Assembly: GCA_030848705.1 (NCBI GenBank)
Contig: CM061243.1
Location: 98,268,436-98,332,435 of the forward strand
DNA length: 64,000 nucleotides
Direction of reading: 5' to 3'
Origin: Heracleum sosnowskyi
Lineage: Eukaryota > Streptophyta > Magnoliopsida > Apiales > Apiaceae
The notes under the pieces: model-generated
Database searches by the model: none
What the model saw: the letters and a program-made list of their open reading frames with translations, nothing else
Told to the model about the DNA's origin: nothing
In this document: positions 63,321 through 64,000 of the stretch, one piece after another
Layout of the letters: every line of letters starts with the position of its first letter
How positions within the stretch are numbered: position 1 is the stretch's first letter
Program-made: the position numbers and the translations under genes

Positions 63321-64000
63321 GTTTGAGTTCTCAATTTTTTTATGTTCTTATAATCTCTTCTATATATAATAGAAGAACACAAGGGTAAAAAGAGTAAATA
63401 AAACCTCTGTGAAATTACAATTTTGCCCTTTTATATTTTGAAATTACATGGCATGCCACTACTCTCTTATCCAAAGAAAAAAAAAAGTAAATAATGTTTT
63501 TTGTGCAGAATCAAACCACTGACCTTCCTTAAAGAAATCATTCTTATAATCATTGAACTACATGACTTCTTTTGGTTTTGAGTGAAAAATCACATTACAT
63601 AAACCTCACATCATTCTTAATCATATATTAATTATTATTTAAACTTTTAAGTAAAAATCAAGGTGATGTATAATATTTATTAAATTTTATTTTTTAAATT
63701 CTTTTTTTAGAATATGTTTGCAAATGATATTTATAATATTTATTTTTTAATTATTAAAATATCATACAAAACTATATACTATCAATATTATAAAAATTTT
63801 ATATTAAGTTTCAAAAACAATATTAAGTGTGGTGTATTTTTATCTTTCCTTTAATTTAAAATAAATATTTCGGTTGTATAACTTTAACTATAATATATTC
63901 TATTTTGTTATATAAGGGTCTAACTTTTCTTGTACTCTACAATATATTTAAATTATTAAATCATACTTATTAATTTCTATAAAATCTCTTTAAAATTTTA
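63321..64000. other. AT-rich intergenic to window end
   Basis: No coding exon seen. TCTATATATAATAGAAGAACA with a following AATTTTGCCCTTTT block near 63358-63432 resembles Helitron-type 5' ends in other plants, but no 3' hairpin/CTRR end was found. Confidence 0.4.

Noticed and set aside
63358..63432. Helitron-like 5' end
   Set aside because: Only a weak resemblance; no CTRR end or 3' hairpin could be identified before the window ends.

Overview
The window is plant nuclear DNA. It has GT-AG introns with canonical plant terpene synthase exon sizes, a plant PAF1-complex gene, and dense LTR retrotransposons and CACTA transposons. The terpene synthase sequences and the overall style suggest a TE-rich eudicot, possibly Apiaceae. 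That placement is an inference and has not been tested.

Layout. 1-2502 is a partial, antisense Copia element sitting just upstream of a broken DUF3700 (TSJT1-like) gene (2628-3272). 3273-6690 is intergenic and holds a terpene synthase (TPS) exon relic (5638-5935). A TPS-b type, plastid-targeted monoterpene synthase gene runs from 6783 to 49594 on the + strand. Its seven exons join in frame to 587 residues with every expected motif. Intron 1 is 32.1 kb and intron 4 is 8.45 kb.

Intron 1 is a stack of nested transposons. A long-TIR DNA element (7054-39053) holds a CACTA element (7131-37670, TSD CTT). The CACTA holds a Sirevirus-type Copia element (9773-35233, TSD CTCCT). The Sirevirus holds two further insertions: a 3.6-kb solo LTR (18070-21713, TSD TTCCT) and a Tat-like Gypsy element (21896-29193, TSD GATTT) with identical LTRs and no reverse transcriptase. 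Intron 4 holds an 8.1-kb LARD-like element (40372-48477, TSD TAGAT). Removing each insertion and one TSD copy restores the interrupted frame of the layer below, so the order of events can be read directly.

Three of these elements are saturated with a short motif of their own: TGACAG/CTGTCA in the Sirevirus, CGCG palindromes (GGGCGCGCCC, GGACGCGTCC) in the LARD, and TTCGACC in the Tat element.

49896-53382 is a TIR element containing a second CACTA (50935-53172) that has captured part of a GYF-domain gene. 54503-56470 is a decayed TPS paralogue. 58517-62600 (minus strand) is a VIP5/RTF1 homologue with one apparent frameshift and a repeat-filled 5' UTR intron. 63229-63320 is another TPS relic carrying DDVYD. 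Together the TPS pieces are the remains of a tandem cluster with one apparently intact member.
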